From: G965218495 sp965262785
Lineage (GTDB): Bacteria; Bacteroidota; Rhodothermia; Rhodothermales; Bin80
Length of the DNA: 64,000 nucleotides
NCBI GenBank assembly: GCA_965262785.1
Contig: OZ253559.1
Span: 124,001 to 188,000, forward strand
Direction: 5' to 3'
In this document: positions 1 to 9,004 of the stretch, one piece after another
Layout: each line of letters opens with the position of its first letter
How positions within the stretch are numbered: the stretch's first letter is position 1
Program-made: the position numbers and the translations under genes
The notes under the pieces: model-generated
The model's input: only the letters and a program-made list of their open reading frames with translations
Told to the model about the DNA's origin: nothing
The model's database searches: none

Positions 1-734
1 GTCGCGTACCGCGTCCTGGATCCACTCTCGCGCCCAATCACCGGCGCATATAGCGTAGAGATCGCCCCGTCAAGGTAAAGCGCGTTTTCGCACCGCAGTA
101 CCTGTTTGAACAGCATGGCAAAGTCGTAGAAATTCACAGCGCCATTGGAGATTGCCAGGTACACACGGCCCTGGGCATCCACTCCTATGCCGCTTCGCAG
201 TCGGCAGTTGGTGGAGCCCCGCGTAAAGGCCGGGTGAATGGCGCCATCCAGCAAGAGGAGCGGCCCGGACTGCAGCGCATAGTCCGGCGCAGGGACAGAG
301 GAATCGTACTCGGTGGCTTCAATGATGTGCGCACTGCCACCGGCTACCAGAAATACGCCATTCGGCTTGAGGTAGAAGTTGCCATATCCGTCTGCGTGGT
401 TTAGCGCCACGAGTTCGTCACCGCCTTCGACGTACAGCCCCAGGGACGCATACTCGCGGGTGTAGATGCCGCCATTGGTCAAGGCTATTACGCTGTCGCC
501 GCTCGCCTCAAGCATCGATCGCGCATTGGCGAGCGTCAGAAGCGGCTCGCCGCTGTCGTCTTTCCAGAGAAGCGTGATGGAATGCTGCGCCAGATCAATC
601 GCGACGACATCGTACGGATTGCCCGCCTCTAGTCGGCATTCCTTGTTGGAGAGCGCCTGCTTCAACGAAGAGCAGGCGGACAGAGTGAGTGCCAAGGGCA
701 GCAGCAGCCACAGCGAGCGAAGCGTTACGCGCAT
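1..734 (-). CDS. DUF2233 (YigE/NAGPA-like phosphodiester glycosidase) lipoprotein, 3' end outside window
   Basis: The reading frame runs leftwards from an ATG at 734 and is still open at base 1, so the C-terminus is missing. The N-terminus is a signal peptide ending in a lipobox (LTLSAC), so the product should be a lipidated envelope protein. The body carries the family blocks TNGGIY, GLYVEGGDELVALN, GNFYLKPNGVF, LQSGPLLLLDG, NFYDFA and NALYLDGAIS. These are the typical run of the DUF2233/YigE branch of the phosphodiester glycosidase (NAGPA) fold. Members are thought to be periplasmic or surface hydrolases; the substrate is unknown. It stands alone here, with no co-oriented neighbour directly upstream. 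Confidence 0.85.
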   Translation of the reverse strand, partial: MRVTLRSLWLLLPLALTLSACSSLKQALSNKECRLEAGNPYDVVAIDLAQHSITLLWKDDSGEPLLTLANARSMLEASGDSVIALTNGGIYTREYASLGLYVEGGDELVALNHADGYGNFYLKPNGVFLVAGGSAHIIEATEYDSSVPAPDYALQSGPLLLLDGAIHPAFTRGSTNCRLRSGIGVDAQGRVYLAISNGAVNFYDFAMLFKQVLRCENALYLDGAISTLYAPVIGRESGSRTRYA

Positions 735-1577
735 AGACGAGCATTCTGGCTAGCCATTTGCACAAACGCACGAGCCCGTCAATGGTGCTGAGCAGCAACG
801 GTCATGGCCCCAGGCCTGCGCTGCAAGGGCATGCAGGCCCCCGAATTGCGCACGATGGGCGGGGCGCAAGCGAGGCCTGAGTTGCGTGATGTATGACAGC
901 TGACTAGGAGCCTGCGCCACTGAAAATGTCGGGGACCTCTGCGCTCCACGCATACCCATCGTGCATCGACTTTTGGCAGCCGAATTGGGACGCAGGGCCG
1001 CCAGTACGCGCCGTAGCCCACAAAGTGAATGGGAGTCGTCTACTCAAGGGGTATCGGCATTCCTATGACACAGGCTCCTGGAGACGGTCCTGCAAAACTA
1101 ATCACTCAGGATCGGAAGCGTTGGTGGATTGACTGCACCAGTAGCCAGCACCTATACGGGCGCAACCGTGCAGACACTGTGGTGCGATGCTGCGCGAGCG
1201 GGTCGGCAATCGGTTAGCACGAATACTCGCGAACCGTGTAAGCTGGCATTCGAGCGCAGCACGGAGCATCCGAGATCGGGTACTATGACCTTAAGCGTGG
1301 TCAGGCGCGCAGCTTGGATGTAGATCTGGCAGTGCCTCCACGATTTGGAGAGCACAAAGTCCGCTGTAAGTCCAATTTGGTCAGGGGTTTCTCGAAAGAC
1401 GAGAGCCCCTTTCCGCAAGCTCTGAGAGGGAGGAGCGCATGTAGTTCGGGTTACACTCGTATGCGCCACGGATTGAATCACAGGGACGCTGCCACGGGTT
1501 ACCTGGCCGGACAAACTTGCAAATACTTTCTTGCGGCTGTCTCTCACCTCGTATACGATCCACCTGAATTGCTGCAT
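735..1577. other. No recognisable gene
   Basis: Several short frames cross this stretch on both strands. None has a plausible start, recognisable motifs or codon use like the neighbouring genes. It separates the DUF2233 gene, read leftwards, from the end of the interrupted methyltransferase gene. Nothing else is recognised. Confidence 0.5.
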
Positions 1578-1579
1578 GC

Positions 1580-1605
1580 GGCCTGCGTCGCTCATGCCGC
1601 AGGCC
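1580..1605 (-). terminator. Hairpin just downstream of the methyltransferase gene
   Basis: GGCCTGCG at 1580-1587 pairs perfectly with CGCAGGCC at 1598-1605 across a 10-nt loop. It lies about 20 nt past the stop of the leftward methyltransferase gene. There is no clear T tract, so it may be a weak terminator or an mRNA 3'-end stabiliser. Confidence 0.4.
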
Positions 1606-2225
1606 GGCGCCGGCAAGGCCCTGGCTAACGCTTGTAGACCTGGATACGCCAGATTAGCGTTTTGGCGCTGTGGGCCTCGGAAAAACCCAAGGAGGCTAGT
1701 AAGCTGCGAATTCTGCTTGGGCGGTGGTAGTAAGTGCGAAACTTCTTTCGGCTCAGCCAGCAGAGCCCGTTAAAGAGGGAGATGCCCAGGCGCGACAGCG
1801 GTGAGCCCCGCGGATATACGAGGCCGTATAGGAGCTTGGATTTGGCCGCTGAGGCAGCGACGAGCCTCGCGGCATCTTCGTAGCAGCAAAGTACGCGGTC
1901 CAGCGTGACAATGTCCGCGCGCGCGATTTTGCCGGCCAGGTCTACAAAGTCGCCGTGGTACATGGATGTGTGCGTACGATTTCCCATCCGAAGCGCCTCC
2001 CTCTGGGCGGCGCGCATATACTCAACGGACGCATCGACGGACACCGCAGAGGCTGCACCCGCCTCGAATAGCGCGTGCTGGATTGCACCGACGCCGCCCC
2101 CGATATCCAGTAGCGTACATGCTTCTACGCCTTCCGCCACGAGTGCATCAATCAGCTTTCGTGAGGAGCGACGCGGTCCTCGGCGCCGGTACTTGCGCAG
2201 CTCCCGCGATGCCAGACGGTGGTTA

Positions 2226-2233
2226 AAGAATTC
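2226..2233. repeat. Target-site duplication, left copy (AAGAATTC)
   Basis: The eight bases AAGAATTC directly left of the ISL3 element are repeated exactly at 3640-3647 on its right. The two copies are a direct repeat produced by insertion. Confidence 0.95.
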
Positions 2234-3639
2234 GGCTCTTCCCCTAATCAGATGGGTGCAATGTTGTATTCAACGGGAAACGATATGAGATGATGCGGAT
2301 TCATACCCGCTTCTTGTCTGTTTCAAGGCCATCATCACGATGGCGCACACGTTTTCTAACCCCAGCAACGATATGTCGCAACTAAAGAAAGACATCGGTT
2401 GCCTCTTGGGCGTCCAGGCTCCCTGGAAGGTTTCCGAGGTGACGTTTGCGCATGAGGCGCAAGAAGTCCGGATTCATGTAGCTTGCGAGGACGGCCATCA
2501 GCTGTCTTGTCCGGAGTGCGGCTCGGCGTCTCCGGGCTACGACCACCGTCGCCGGCAATGGCGACACCTGGACCTGTGCGAGTATCGCACCATGGTGGTT
2601 GCGGAGCTCCCCCGCGTGGAATGTTCGGAGCATGGAGTGCGCACCGTGCCTGTTCCATGGGCGGAACCTATGTCACGGTTCACTGCAGGGTTTGAGACGC
2701 TGGTGATTGATTGGCTGCAGGAGGCGAGTGTGTCGGCGGTGTCTCGTCTGATGGGGGTGAGCTGGAATGCGATAGACGGGATCATGCAGCGTGCGGTGCA
2801 ACGAGGCCTTGCGCGGAGGAAGGAACGGAATGTTGCCCATATTGGCGTGGATGAGACCTCTTTTCGCAAGCGCCATGCGTATGTCACCATTGTTTCGGAT
2901 GCGAAGGCGGGTACGGTGCTGCATGTGGGCGAAGACCGTAAGAAAGAAACACTTACGCGTTGGTATGCTGGGCTCACTTTGGAGCAGCTGGAGGGCATCG
3001 AGAGTGTCAGCATGGACATGTGGCCGGCCTACATCAACGCCACGCTGGAGCATGTGCCAGAGGCGCAACGGAAGGTGGCCTTTGACAAATTCCACGTGGT
3101 GAAATGTCTGGGAACTGCCGTGGACAAGGTTCGGCGCCAGGAGCACCGGGCATTGATGAAGGAAGGCTTGGAAGACCTCAAGGGAACCAAGTATGATTGG
3201 TTGACTCACCCGGCCAACATGTCTGCTAAGCAGAAGGCGCGCTTCCAGCAGTTGCGTACCAGCACGTTGAAGACGGCCCGCGCGTGGGCTATCAAGGAAA
3301 TGGCCCTGCAGTTGTGGCACTATGTCCACCGCACATGGGCGCGTAAGGGTTGGGAACGATGGTTGTCGTGGGCCATGCGGTGTCGGCTGGAACCGGTCAA
3401 GGCAGCCGCCAGAACCATCAAAACACACCTGTGGGGTATCCTCAATGCGATCATCCTGAAGGTGAGCAATGGCCCTGCGGAAGGCATCAACAGCCGGATC
3501 AAAACAATCAAAGTGCGCAGTAGGGGCTTCCGCAACAAACGGCGGTTTGCTAACGCCATTTACTTTCACCTCGGAGGCCTGGATCTTTACCCCGAAAGCG
3601 TCCGCAGGTGAGCTTACCCACTAAAAAAGGGGTAGAGCC
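2234..3639 (+). mobile_element. Complete ISL3-family insertion sequence, 1,406 bp
   Basis: The left end starts GGCTCTTCCCCTAATCAG and the right end read on the other strand starts GGCTCTACCCC. These are imperfect terminal inverted repeats with conserved GGCTCT and CCCC blocks and a shared GTGGGT or ATGGGT block. The element is flanked by an exact 8-bp direct repeat, AAGAATTC, the duplication size usual for ISL3. A single full-length transposase fills it. It lies inside the 5' end of a methyltransferase gene. Intact ends, duplication and transposase suggest a recent and possibly still mobile insertion. Confidence 0.95.
2340..3611 (+). CDS. ISL3-family transposase
   Basis: The 423-residue protein has the ISL3 layout. 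An N-terminal zinc-finger region (CPEC at 57-60, with C80 and C95) is followed by a helix-turn-helix segment (residues about 125-155) and a DDE catalytic domain. The likely catalytic acids are D171 (GVDETSF), D226 (SMDMWPAY) and E381 (NGPAEGINSRIK). It catalyses excision and insertion of the surrounding element. A second Met at residue 12 (MSQLKKDIG) is an equally plausible start. Length and all key residues look intact, so the enzyme is probably active. Confidence 0.95.
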   Translation: MAHTFSNPSNDMSQLKKDIGCLLGVQAPWKVSEVTFAHEAQEVRIHVACEDGHQLSCPECGSASPGYDHRRRQWRHLDLCEYRTMVVAELPRVECSEHGVRTVPVPWAEPMSRFTAGFETLVIDWLQEASVSAVSRLMGVSWNAIDGIMQRAVQRGLARRKERNVAHIGVDETSFRKRHAYVTIVSDAKAGTVLHVGEDRKKETLTRWYAGLTLEQLEGIESVSMDMWPAYINATLEHVPEAQRKVAFDKFHVVKCLGTAVDKVRRQEHRALMKEGLEDLKGTKYDWLTHPANMSAKQKARFQQLRTSTLKTARAWAIKEMALQLWHYVHRTWARKGWERWLSWAMRCRLEPVKAAARTIKTHLWGILNAIILKVSNGPAEGINSRIKTIKVRSRGFRNKRRFANAIYFHLGGLDLYPESVRR

Positions 3640-3647
3640 AAGAATTC
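3640..3647. repeat. Target-site duplication, right copy (AAGAATTC)
   Basis: Exact direct repeat of 2226-2233, immediately outside the right inverted repeat of the ISL3 element. Confidence 0.95.
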
Positions 3648-3677
3648 ATCTGCGCCAGGGCAGCATGTCGTATGCAT

Positions 3678-4487
3678 CGGGCGTAAGGGGCAGATTCGTG
3701 AAAGACGCAAAAGGTACTCAATGCGGCGCATTGCTGCGGGCGAATTCTTACCAGCAGTCCATATGGCCACATGCCTACCAGCAGGGAAGGCTGCCCATTC
3801 AACGCATGTGCTCCGCTGGCGTTCTTTGGCGGCACTACAGGTCAAATTCGGTGGCAAGCCGGAGATCTCTACAGTGCCACCTCGTTGCGAAGGTTGCCAG
3901 ATTTGCGATGCAGCGCAGTCTGAGCTGGTTGTTGAGGCCACAGCACAAACCGGCCAGACCGCGAAGCATGGCTCGTAGCAACGTGGGCTATTCGACCCTT
4001 GACAGAATGGCTACGCGCCAGGCCGGCCGCTACCAGCTTTCTCCTCCATAAGCAGCGAGGGTCGGAAAAAAGGCGCCAGGGGCCCTGGTTTCCCACTTGA
4101 AGAAATCCTCCAGCGCTCCAACAGCCGCATGCGATTCGGGGGCGGAAGCAACCCGTAAATCATGGCCTTTATCAAAACGTCACAATTATTTCTACGACAC
4201 ATATAATAATCTCCTGCTCTTTCGTGTATACTGGTCAGTGCCCCATGGGTAGACACTATGATGGAATTGACTTTGTACGTGCCTGGCAATCGATCGGGCT
4301 GGCTATGGCGATGGCCAAGCCAATCGACGGCTTTGGGACCAATTGTGCCGCAACTCCGCCAGGGTCCCAGTGGCTGTCCAGCGAGGTGGCCAGCGAACCC
4401 AATGTCCCGTTCAGTGCGAGTTTCGCATGCGGCCCCAAGCGCGGCGCGTAGCGCCAACAGTAACGACACCAATTTGGACCCTGGCCT
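3678..4487. other. Gene-less region upstream of the two-component/T4SS operon
   Basis: No coding frame here shows convincing motifs; the longer open frames are chance frames, one of them antisense to the kinase gene. The stretch separates the leftward methyltransferase from the rightward kinase operon. It contains an AT-rich patch near 4165-4215, unlike the GC-rich surroundings, so it probably holds divergent control regions. Confidence 0.5.
4179..4207 (+). promoter_or_regulatory. Possible promoter of the kinase-regulator-TraF-TrbB operon
   Basis: A perfect TATAAT at 4202-4207 lies in an AT-rich patch. A weak -35-like GTCACA sits at 4179-4184 with a 17-nt spacer. It would give a leader of about 270 nt before the kinase ATG. 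The call rests on sequence resemblance only, and the promoter consensus of this host is unknown. Confidence 0.25.
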
Positions 4488-5276
4488 ATGCCTGCATCCC
4501 CACCAGTGATACATGCCCTGCCATGTGCAGCGGAGCCGGAGAAGAGCACATCCGGCAGACTGGATCTGGCGAGCCTGTCGCACGACATGCGGTCGCCTCT
4601 CTGCGCCATAGAACTCTACAACGGCCTCTTGCGCGAGCTGGAGCCGGACTCCAAGGAGCGCGAGGCGTACCACGACGGCATCTCTGCACAGGTAAAGCGA
4701 CTTGAAGAGCTTGCCTCGGTCCTGGTTGGCCATGCCAAGGGTCCCGAGATACAGCTGCGCCAGGAAGGCGTCAGCCTCCAGGCGCTCCTGGACGTCACGG
4801 TCCGTCTGCATGCAAGCCTGCACAGCCACCAGGGCTACAAATTCGATCTGGACGTTCCAAAGGCCTTGCCCTACATATTTGCTGACCGCACCGCGCTCGC
4901 TCGCGTCCTGGACAACTTGCTGGATAATGCGGTCAAATACAGTGAGCCGCACCGCATCCTGTTACGTGCTTTTGAGCACCGTCGCCATCATGGTACGTAT
5001 GTCGTCCTGGAGGTACAGGACCAGGGACCGGGCATTGCGCCGCAGCACTGGCAGCGCCTCTTTGACCCCTACTACCGCGCGGGGCACGACGGCCCGGGCA
5101 CGGGACTGGGCCTTTCTATCGCTCGAAAGATGGTGCACGCGCACAAGGGGCAAATAGAAGTAGACAGCACGCCTGGAGGCGGCACGACGTTTCGCGTGTT
5201 GCTTCCGGTCGAGCAGGCCTCCGACGGATTTTCACATACCATACCAGTAAAACGCCATGTATACCAACAGCACTAA
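4488..5276 (+). CDS. Soluble sensor histidine kinase
   Basis: The 262-residue protein holds a HisKA dimerisation domain with the phospho-acceptor His32 in SLSHDMRSPL. An HATPase domain follows, with an N box (DNLLDNAVKYS, about 142-152), G1 box (DQGPGIAP, about 178-185) and G2 box (GTGLGLSIA, about 204-212). It autophosphorylates and should pass phosphate to the regulator encoded next. There is no signal peptide, membrane segment or recognisable sensor domain, so the input must be cytoplasmic or come through a partner. The final 20 nt overlap the start of the response-regulator gene. With traF and trbB following in the same overlapping series, it probably controls conjugation or secretion functions. 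Confidence 0.92.
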   Translation: MPASPPVIHALPCAAEPEKSTSGRLDLASLSHDMRSPLCAIELYNGLLRELEPDSKEREAYHDGISAQVKRLEELASVLVGHAKGPEIQLRQEGVSLQALLDVTVRLHASLHSHQGYKFDLDVPKALPYIFADRTALARVLDNLLDNAVKYSEPHRILLRAFEHRRHHGTYVVLEVQDQGPGIAPQHWQRLFDPYYRAGHDGPGTGLGLSIARKMVHAHKGQIEVDSTPGGGTTFRVLLPVEQASDGFSHTIPVKRHVYQQH

Positions 5277-5988
5277 GAATACCTCCCTATCGCCGCGTGT
5301 CCTCGTAGCCGACGACGAGTGGTACATGAGCAGGACGCTTGAGACCATCTACAAGCGCGAAGGCTACGAAGTAGTCCTATGCGAAGACGGCAGTGAGGCC
5401 GCGCACAAGCTGGTCCAATGCGGGCCCTTCGACCTGGTCGTGCTTGATGACGTGATGCCCAAGATGAGCGGTCTGGAGGTGCTGCGCCTAGCGCGCGACA
5501 CCGGGATCACGGTGCCGGTAATCATCGTGTCTGGCCAGGTAAAGGAGTCGGACCGCGTAAAAGGACTGAATATGGGCGCTGACGACTATGTCGTCAAGCC
5601 ATTCAGCAGCCGGGAACTCATGGCGCGCACCGCGGCGGTGCGCCGCCGCTCTGAAACAACACGCGCCCTGCCAAAGAGAATCAGGGTGGGCGATGTCGTC
5701 GCCGACTTCGAAAGCTATGAGGCCCGACGCGGCGATGAGGAAGTCCACTTTACGCCCATGGAATGGGGCGTGCTTCGGCATATGGCCTACAGAGAAGGCA
5801 GGGCCGTTTCGCGTCCGGAGTTCAACGTGCATGTCCTGAAGATTCCAGCCACCATCGAAACGCGCACGATAGACCGCCATGCGTATGCGCTTCGCTGCAA
5901 GATCGATGAGAATCCAAAGAAGCCACGGCACATCCTGGCGGTCAATGGTGTGGGGTATCGGCTGAACGAATTTGAGTTGCTGACGTGA
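5257..5988 (+). CDS. OmpR/PhoB-family response regulator
   Basis: Residues about 14-130 form a receiver domain with the acidic pair D19-D20, phospho-acceptor D64 (VVLDDVMP), conserved S92 and K114 (VVKPFS). Residues about 140-240 form a winged-helix DNA-binding domain (FTPMEWGVLRHM, RTIDRHAYALRCKI, VNGVGYRL), the OmpR type. It is the partner of the kinase encoded just upstream, which its start overlaps. Its stop overlaps the GTG start of the TraF-like gene by 4 nt. The DNA targets are unknown. The physical coupling suggests autoregulation of this T4SS-linked operon. Confidence 0.93.
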   Translation: MYTNSTKNTSLSPRVLVADDEWYMSRTLETIYKREGYEVVLCEDGSEAAHKLVQCGPFDLVVLDDVMPKMSGLEVLRLARDTGITVPVIIVSGQVKESDRVKGLNMGADDYVVKPFSSRELMARTAAVRRRSETTRALPKRIRVGDVVADFESYEARRGDEEVHFTPMEWGVLRHMAYREGRAVSRPEFNVHVLKIPATIETRTIDRHAYALRCKIDENPKKPRHILAVNGVGYRLNEFELLT

Positions 5989-6566
5989 TACGCGTCGCCG
6001 GCGCTATTGCCACGGGTCTCTTGGTGCTGATGGCGGTCATGCATGTGGCGCCGTGGCGCAGCCTCAGGCTGCCGCTGCACTACAACCTCACCGCGTCGCT
6101 TCCGCGCGGTCTATATAGGGCCGAGATGCGGGAAGGCGTTCGGCGAGGCGACATCCTGCGCGTGTGCACCCCATGGCGCGCAGCGCCGTTGGCACGGGCG
6201 CGCGGCTATGTGGGTCCAGGCTCCTGCCCCGGAGGCACCGCGCCGATCGGGAAGATGGTGCTTGGGCTGCCAGGCGACACAGTGTTCGTGAGCAAGGAGG
6301 AGATTCGCATAGGGTCACGCACCATACTCAAGGATCCGCTCCAGGAACGCGATACCCGAGGGCGTTTGGTCCGAGCGGCGGAAGGCACGCATGTGCTCGC
6401 AGCGGGTGAGTGCTTCGTCCTCAGCACGTATAGCCCACGCAGCTATGACAGCCGCTATTTTGGCCCAGTGGAGTGCGCGCCGCCCTTTCTGGTGCTGACG
6501 CCGGTTTCTGATGCTGCGCGTCGGAGGCTGGCGCCCCTGCATTTGGCGCTTCAAGGCGATGAGTGA
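5985..6566 (+). CDS. traF: TraF-like conjugative transfer signal peptidase (S26 family)
   Basis: The 193-residue protein has an N-terminal membrane segment (about 5-22) followed by YNLTASLPRGLY, which carries the catalytic Ser38. The Lys motif GKMVLGLPGDTV provides catalytic Lys90. A further S26 block, SPRSYDSRYFGPV, is near the C-terminus. In RP4-type conjugation TraF matures the TrbC pilin, which becomes cyclised; here no TrbC gene is visible in the window. The start is a GTG sharing 4 nt with the regulator stop, and the stop shares 8 nt with trbB (ATGAGTGA), so translation is coupled. A general leader peptidase is less likely given the context. Confidence 0.88.
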   Translation: MIRVAGAIATGLLVLMAVMHVAPWRSLRLPLHYNLTASLPRGLYRAEMREGVRRGDILRVCTPWRAAPLARARGYVGPGSCPGGTAPIGKMVLGLPGDTVFVSKEEIRIGSRTILKDPLQERDTRGRLVRAAEGTHVLAAGECFVLSTYSPRSYDSRYFGPVECAPPFLVLTPVSDAARRRLAPLHLALQGDE

Positions 6567-7512
6567 CTACGCAGAGCGATTGGCGGAGCTCATGCGCCAG
6601 TTCCTGGGCGAAGCCATCCTAGAGGCACTCTATGACGATGACATTGAGGAGGTCTACGTCAACCCGGACATGGTCGTGCGCCAGGTCAGCCATACGCGCG
6701 GTCGCATCGAGACTCCGGTCCGCCTCCGCGCAGCGGATGTTGAGTCCTTTCTCAGGGCGGTGGCTACGCAAGCCGGGCTCAGCATCAGCGCAGAGCGACC
6801 ATCGCTGGCTGCCGCTCTGCCACGTACCTTCGGCAAGTGCCGCATCCAAGGGTTTGTGCCGCCGATTACGGAAGGGCCAGCGCTCATCGTTCGCAAGCCG
6901 CCGGGTCGGCTGATTCCACTGGACGAATACGTTTCGCAAGGCGTGCTTTCAGCAGCAGGTCACGTGCTGCTCAAGCGGATCATAGCCCAGCGGCGCAACA
7001 TCATCGTTGCGGGTCCGACCGCAAGTGGCAAGACCACGCTGTGCAACGCCATCCTGGCAGAGATCACCCGGCAGTTTCCCAGGGACCGCTTGCTGATCCT
7101 GGAGGACACGCCCGAGCTTCGCGTCACCGGGCGCGATCACCTGCGCCTCTACACCACCGATACGGTAACGATGCGACACCTCGTAAAGTACAGCCTGCGC
7201 TCTACGCCGAACAGGCTCATTATCGGCGAGGTCCGCGACGGTGCGGCCAAGGATCTGTTAGACGCGTGGATTACGGGCCATCCGGGCGGGTGCGGCACCG
7301 TCCACGGCGAGGACTGTGAACGGGCGCTGGAGCGTTTAGCGCGGCTGGCCCGCGAAGGAGCCGGGGGTGCGGACCAGCGCACGATGGTTTTGCAGGCCGT
7401 GCACTATGTCGTTCACATCAGCGGGTACGGCACGGCGCGCAAGGTCCAGGCCATCGGCCGCACAAGAGGCACGGGAGAAGGCGGATTTGCGCTAGCCTAC
7501 TGTGACCTTTGA
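6559..7512 (+). CDS. trbB: TrbB/VirB11-type T4SS ATPase
   Basis: The chosen start is the ATG at 6559 (MSDYAERLAEL), which overlaps the traF stop and gives 317 residues. A longer frame beginning at 6511 would run into traF. The N-terminal domain is followed by a RecA-like domain with Walker A GPTASGKTT (about 152-160), an Asp box (ILEDTPEL), a Walker B region (RLIIGEVRDGAAKDLLDAW) and a His box (GHPGGCGTVHGED). VirB11 proteins form hexamers at the inner membrane and power pilus biogenesis and substrate transfer. It is the last gene of the rightward series. The other trb genes lie on the opposite strand far away, so the system is dispersed. Confidence 0.95.
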   Translation: MSDYAERLAELMRQFLGEAILEALYDDDIEEVYVNPDMVVRQVSHTRGRIETPVRLRAADVESFLRAVATQAGLSISAERPSLAAALPRTFGKCRIQGFVPPITEGPALIVRKPPGRLIPLDEYVSQGVLSAAGHVLLKRIIAQRRNIIVAGPTASGKTTLCNAILAEITRQFPRDRLLILEDTPELRVTGRDHLRLYTTDTVTMRHLVKYSLRSTPNRLIIGEVRDGAAKDLLDAWITGHPGGCGTVHGEDCERALERLARLAREGAGGADQRTMVLQAVHYVVHISGYGTARKVQAIGRTRGTGEGGFALAYCDL

Positions 7513-7657
7513 TTTGGCTACCACATGCAATGGTGCCGAGCCGACGGTTTTGTCGCGCCTACAACAAGTATTTCGTGGCCTTGGAGCAACAGGTGTGCCG
7601 CCTGCCACTCCGGGGCAACCTGTCCTACTACCCGGGATAGCCTTGGGCAGCAGCAAA

Positions 7658-7690
7658 AAAGGTCAACGCTGTTTGACAGCGCTGACCTTT
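7658..7690 (-). terminator. Intrinsic terminator hairpin
   Basis: A 15-bp stem with one mismatch (AAAGGTCA.CGCTGT) closes a 3-nt loop. Read leftwards it is followed by a run of six T, the classic intrinsic form for the hypothetical gene at 7817-8431. Read rightwards it has only three T but may also end the trbB operon, making it a shared, convergent terminator. Confidence 0.8.
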
Positions 7691-7816
7691 CAGTGAGGCA
7701 AGACTTGAATGACCGGCCGCCACCCGATTCAAATTGAGCTTCTACGTCCCCTTTTCTTATGTGGCCTTCTACCATTCACCGGAGCCTTCCAATTCTGCGG
7801 GCAAGCCCCCAGTCAT

Positions 7817-8431
7817 TTAGTGTTTCTTGCCAATGATTTTCAACGCCTTAACGATGGCGACGACTTCCGGCTCGTCGGTCGATTCCTGCAGTCCTTCGCC
7901 CGGAAGATTGCAGCCCGCAAATTCCGCTATCTCCCCATGCTTGTTCAGGATATTGTTGTAGCCGTCTGCCCAGATCTCTGACCCGTCGTCCGTCATATAA
8001 ATCCAAACGCCATCGCAATCAGCCTGCAACTTCTTTACACACTTCATGAGGCCGTCCGCGGAGCCCCCTTCGCAGTCTGCATGAGTCTCATGCACGACAT
8101 CGGGAATCGACTTATCGTCACTGCCAAATAAGCCTACCGCAAACCAAACGGCAAATGCTTCCTTGGGCGTCAAAAGGCTCCAGTCGTCCCCTGAATTCAG
8201 CGTCCCGCGATTCTCGTACTCCAACTCTGTCCAGCTTTTGCCCGTATTCTCGTCGCGCGTTGTCCAGAGCAGTTGCGAGGGGCTTTCCACCTGCCTGATC
8301 AGGGCGAGCAAATCATCGTCAGGGGTCACAGCGGCCGGCTTCACGGACGTGTCGAAGCCCCATATCAATAGAACGGCCAAGGTCAGTCCGGCCAACGTAG
8401 CGCCTTTGCGGCTGTGTATTTTCTTGTTCAT
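7817..8431 (-). CDS. Exported or membrane-anchored protein of unknown function
   Basis: The family is not recognised. From the ATG at 8431 (MNKKIHSRK) the protein is about 204 residues with a positively charged start and a hydrophobic segment (ATLAGLTLAVLLIWGF) that serves as signal or anchor. The rest is acidic and hydrophilic. It has four cysteines in the C-terminal half (HADCEG, LMKCVKK, QADCDG, AGCNLP) that could form two disulphides in the periplasm, and a WIYMTDDGSEIW strand pair. An upstream ATG at 8464 is possible but would place the hydrophobic segment 33 residues in. It is monocistronic, with a strong terminator directly after it, and more AT-rich than the flanking T4SS genes, so it may be a later acquisition. 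Confidence 0.7.
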   Translation of the reverse strand: MNKKIHSRKGATLAGLTLAVLLIWGFDTSVKPAAVTPDDDLLALIRQVESPSQLLWTTRDENTGKSWTELEYENRGTLNSGDDWSLLTPKEAFAVWFAVGLFGSDDKSIPDVVHETHADCEGGSADGLMKCVKKLQADCDGVWIYMTDDGSEIWADGYNNILNKHGEIAEFAGCNLPGEGLQESTDEPEVVAIVKALKIIGKKH

Positions 8432-8799
8432 TGTCCGGTCAGATTGGGTTAGGATGACGAACACTCCAACTCCAGCAAACAGCGTACATTCCTAACAAGT
8501 GAAAATGCGGTGCGTTCCCGCAACACGTTTTGCTCCCCTGTCCCTTGCGGACTCCCCTGCTCTCGCGGGTCGCAGGATACGGTGGGTAACTTGTCAGAAA
8601 CTTCCGCTCGCCACTCTTCTAGGGAGATGCGACTAGAAGAGCCCTTGCCCTCGTCACCGAGAATTCGTACGGAAAGGAGCGCGTAGCCGTGCCCCTTGAC
8701 GCCTTGGAAGAGAGCGAAGAATTCGATCCCGCACTCTCCGACCTGCGGTATGTGCCAACAAGAATGAAAAGATTTGTCTCGGAGTTAGTGTAGCGGGTG

Positions 8800-8950
8800 G
8801 AGCTCATGCTGGCAGTAAACCTGCGGCGCTTGGCCTTGGGAACCACCTTAGTCGGTGGGACCTCTGCATTTCCGATGGTGTTGGCAGGGCAGTCGGATTC
8901 CATGATTGACTAGGGCAGAATGATGGACTGGTTAAGCTAAATCGCCTGAC
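8800..8950 (-). mobile_element. Decayed 5' end of an IS3-like element (second copy)
   Basis: Read leftwards, the segment begins with GGCGATTTAGCTT at about 8945, like the inner left end of the copy next to it. It continues into the first orfA codons (AEVPPTKVVPKAKRRRFTA), then loses similarity. The reading frame below about 8810 is unrelated to the transposase and not recognised. It is a truncated remnant lying end-to-end with the adjacent copy. Confidence 0.55.
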
Positions 8951-9004
8951 CAGCCCTGCCGCTTGAACCCCAACGCGGCTACACTATTAATGTATTGAAC
9001 TGTC

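Larger units (their letters stand above)
1625..3677 (-). pseudogene. Class I SAM-dependent methyltransferase interrupted by an ISL3 element
   Basis: The frame starts at an ATG at 3677 (MHTTCCPGADEFF), is broken by the insertion sequence at 2234-3639, and continues from 2225 to a stop at 1625. Removing the element and one copy of the 8-bp duplication restores an unbroken frame of 212 residues. The downstream part has the SAM-binding motif LLDIGGGVGAIQ, an acidic residue after the second strand (VDAS), and a motif-III region around DIVTLDRVLCCYED. This is a Rossmann-fold methyltransferase; the small-molecule or lipid substrate is unknown. The conserved N-terminal blocks (FFNHRLASRELRKYRRRGP) lie on both sides of the element, so the target gene is certain. 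A GTG at 2140 could start a shortened product, but it would lack the N-terminal helices. A functional full-length enzyme is unlikely. Confidence 0.88.

Noticed and set aside
4011..4952. 313-codon leftward open frame
   Set aside because: It lies mostly antisense to the histidine kinase gene, which has all its motifs; high GC produces such mirror frames.
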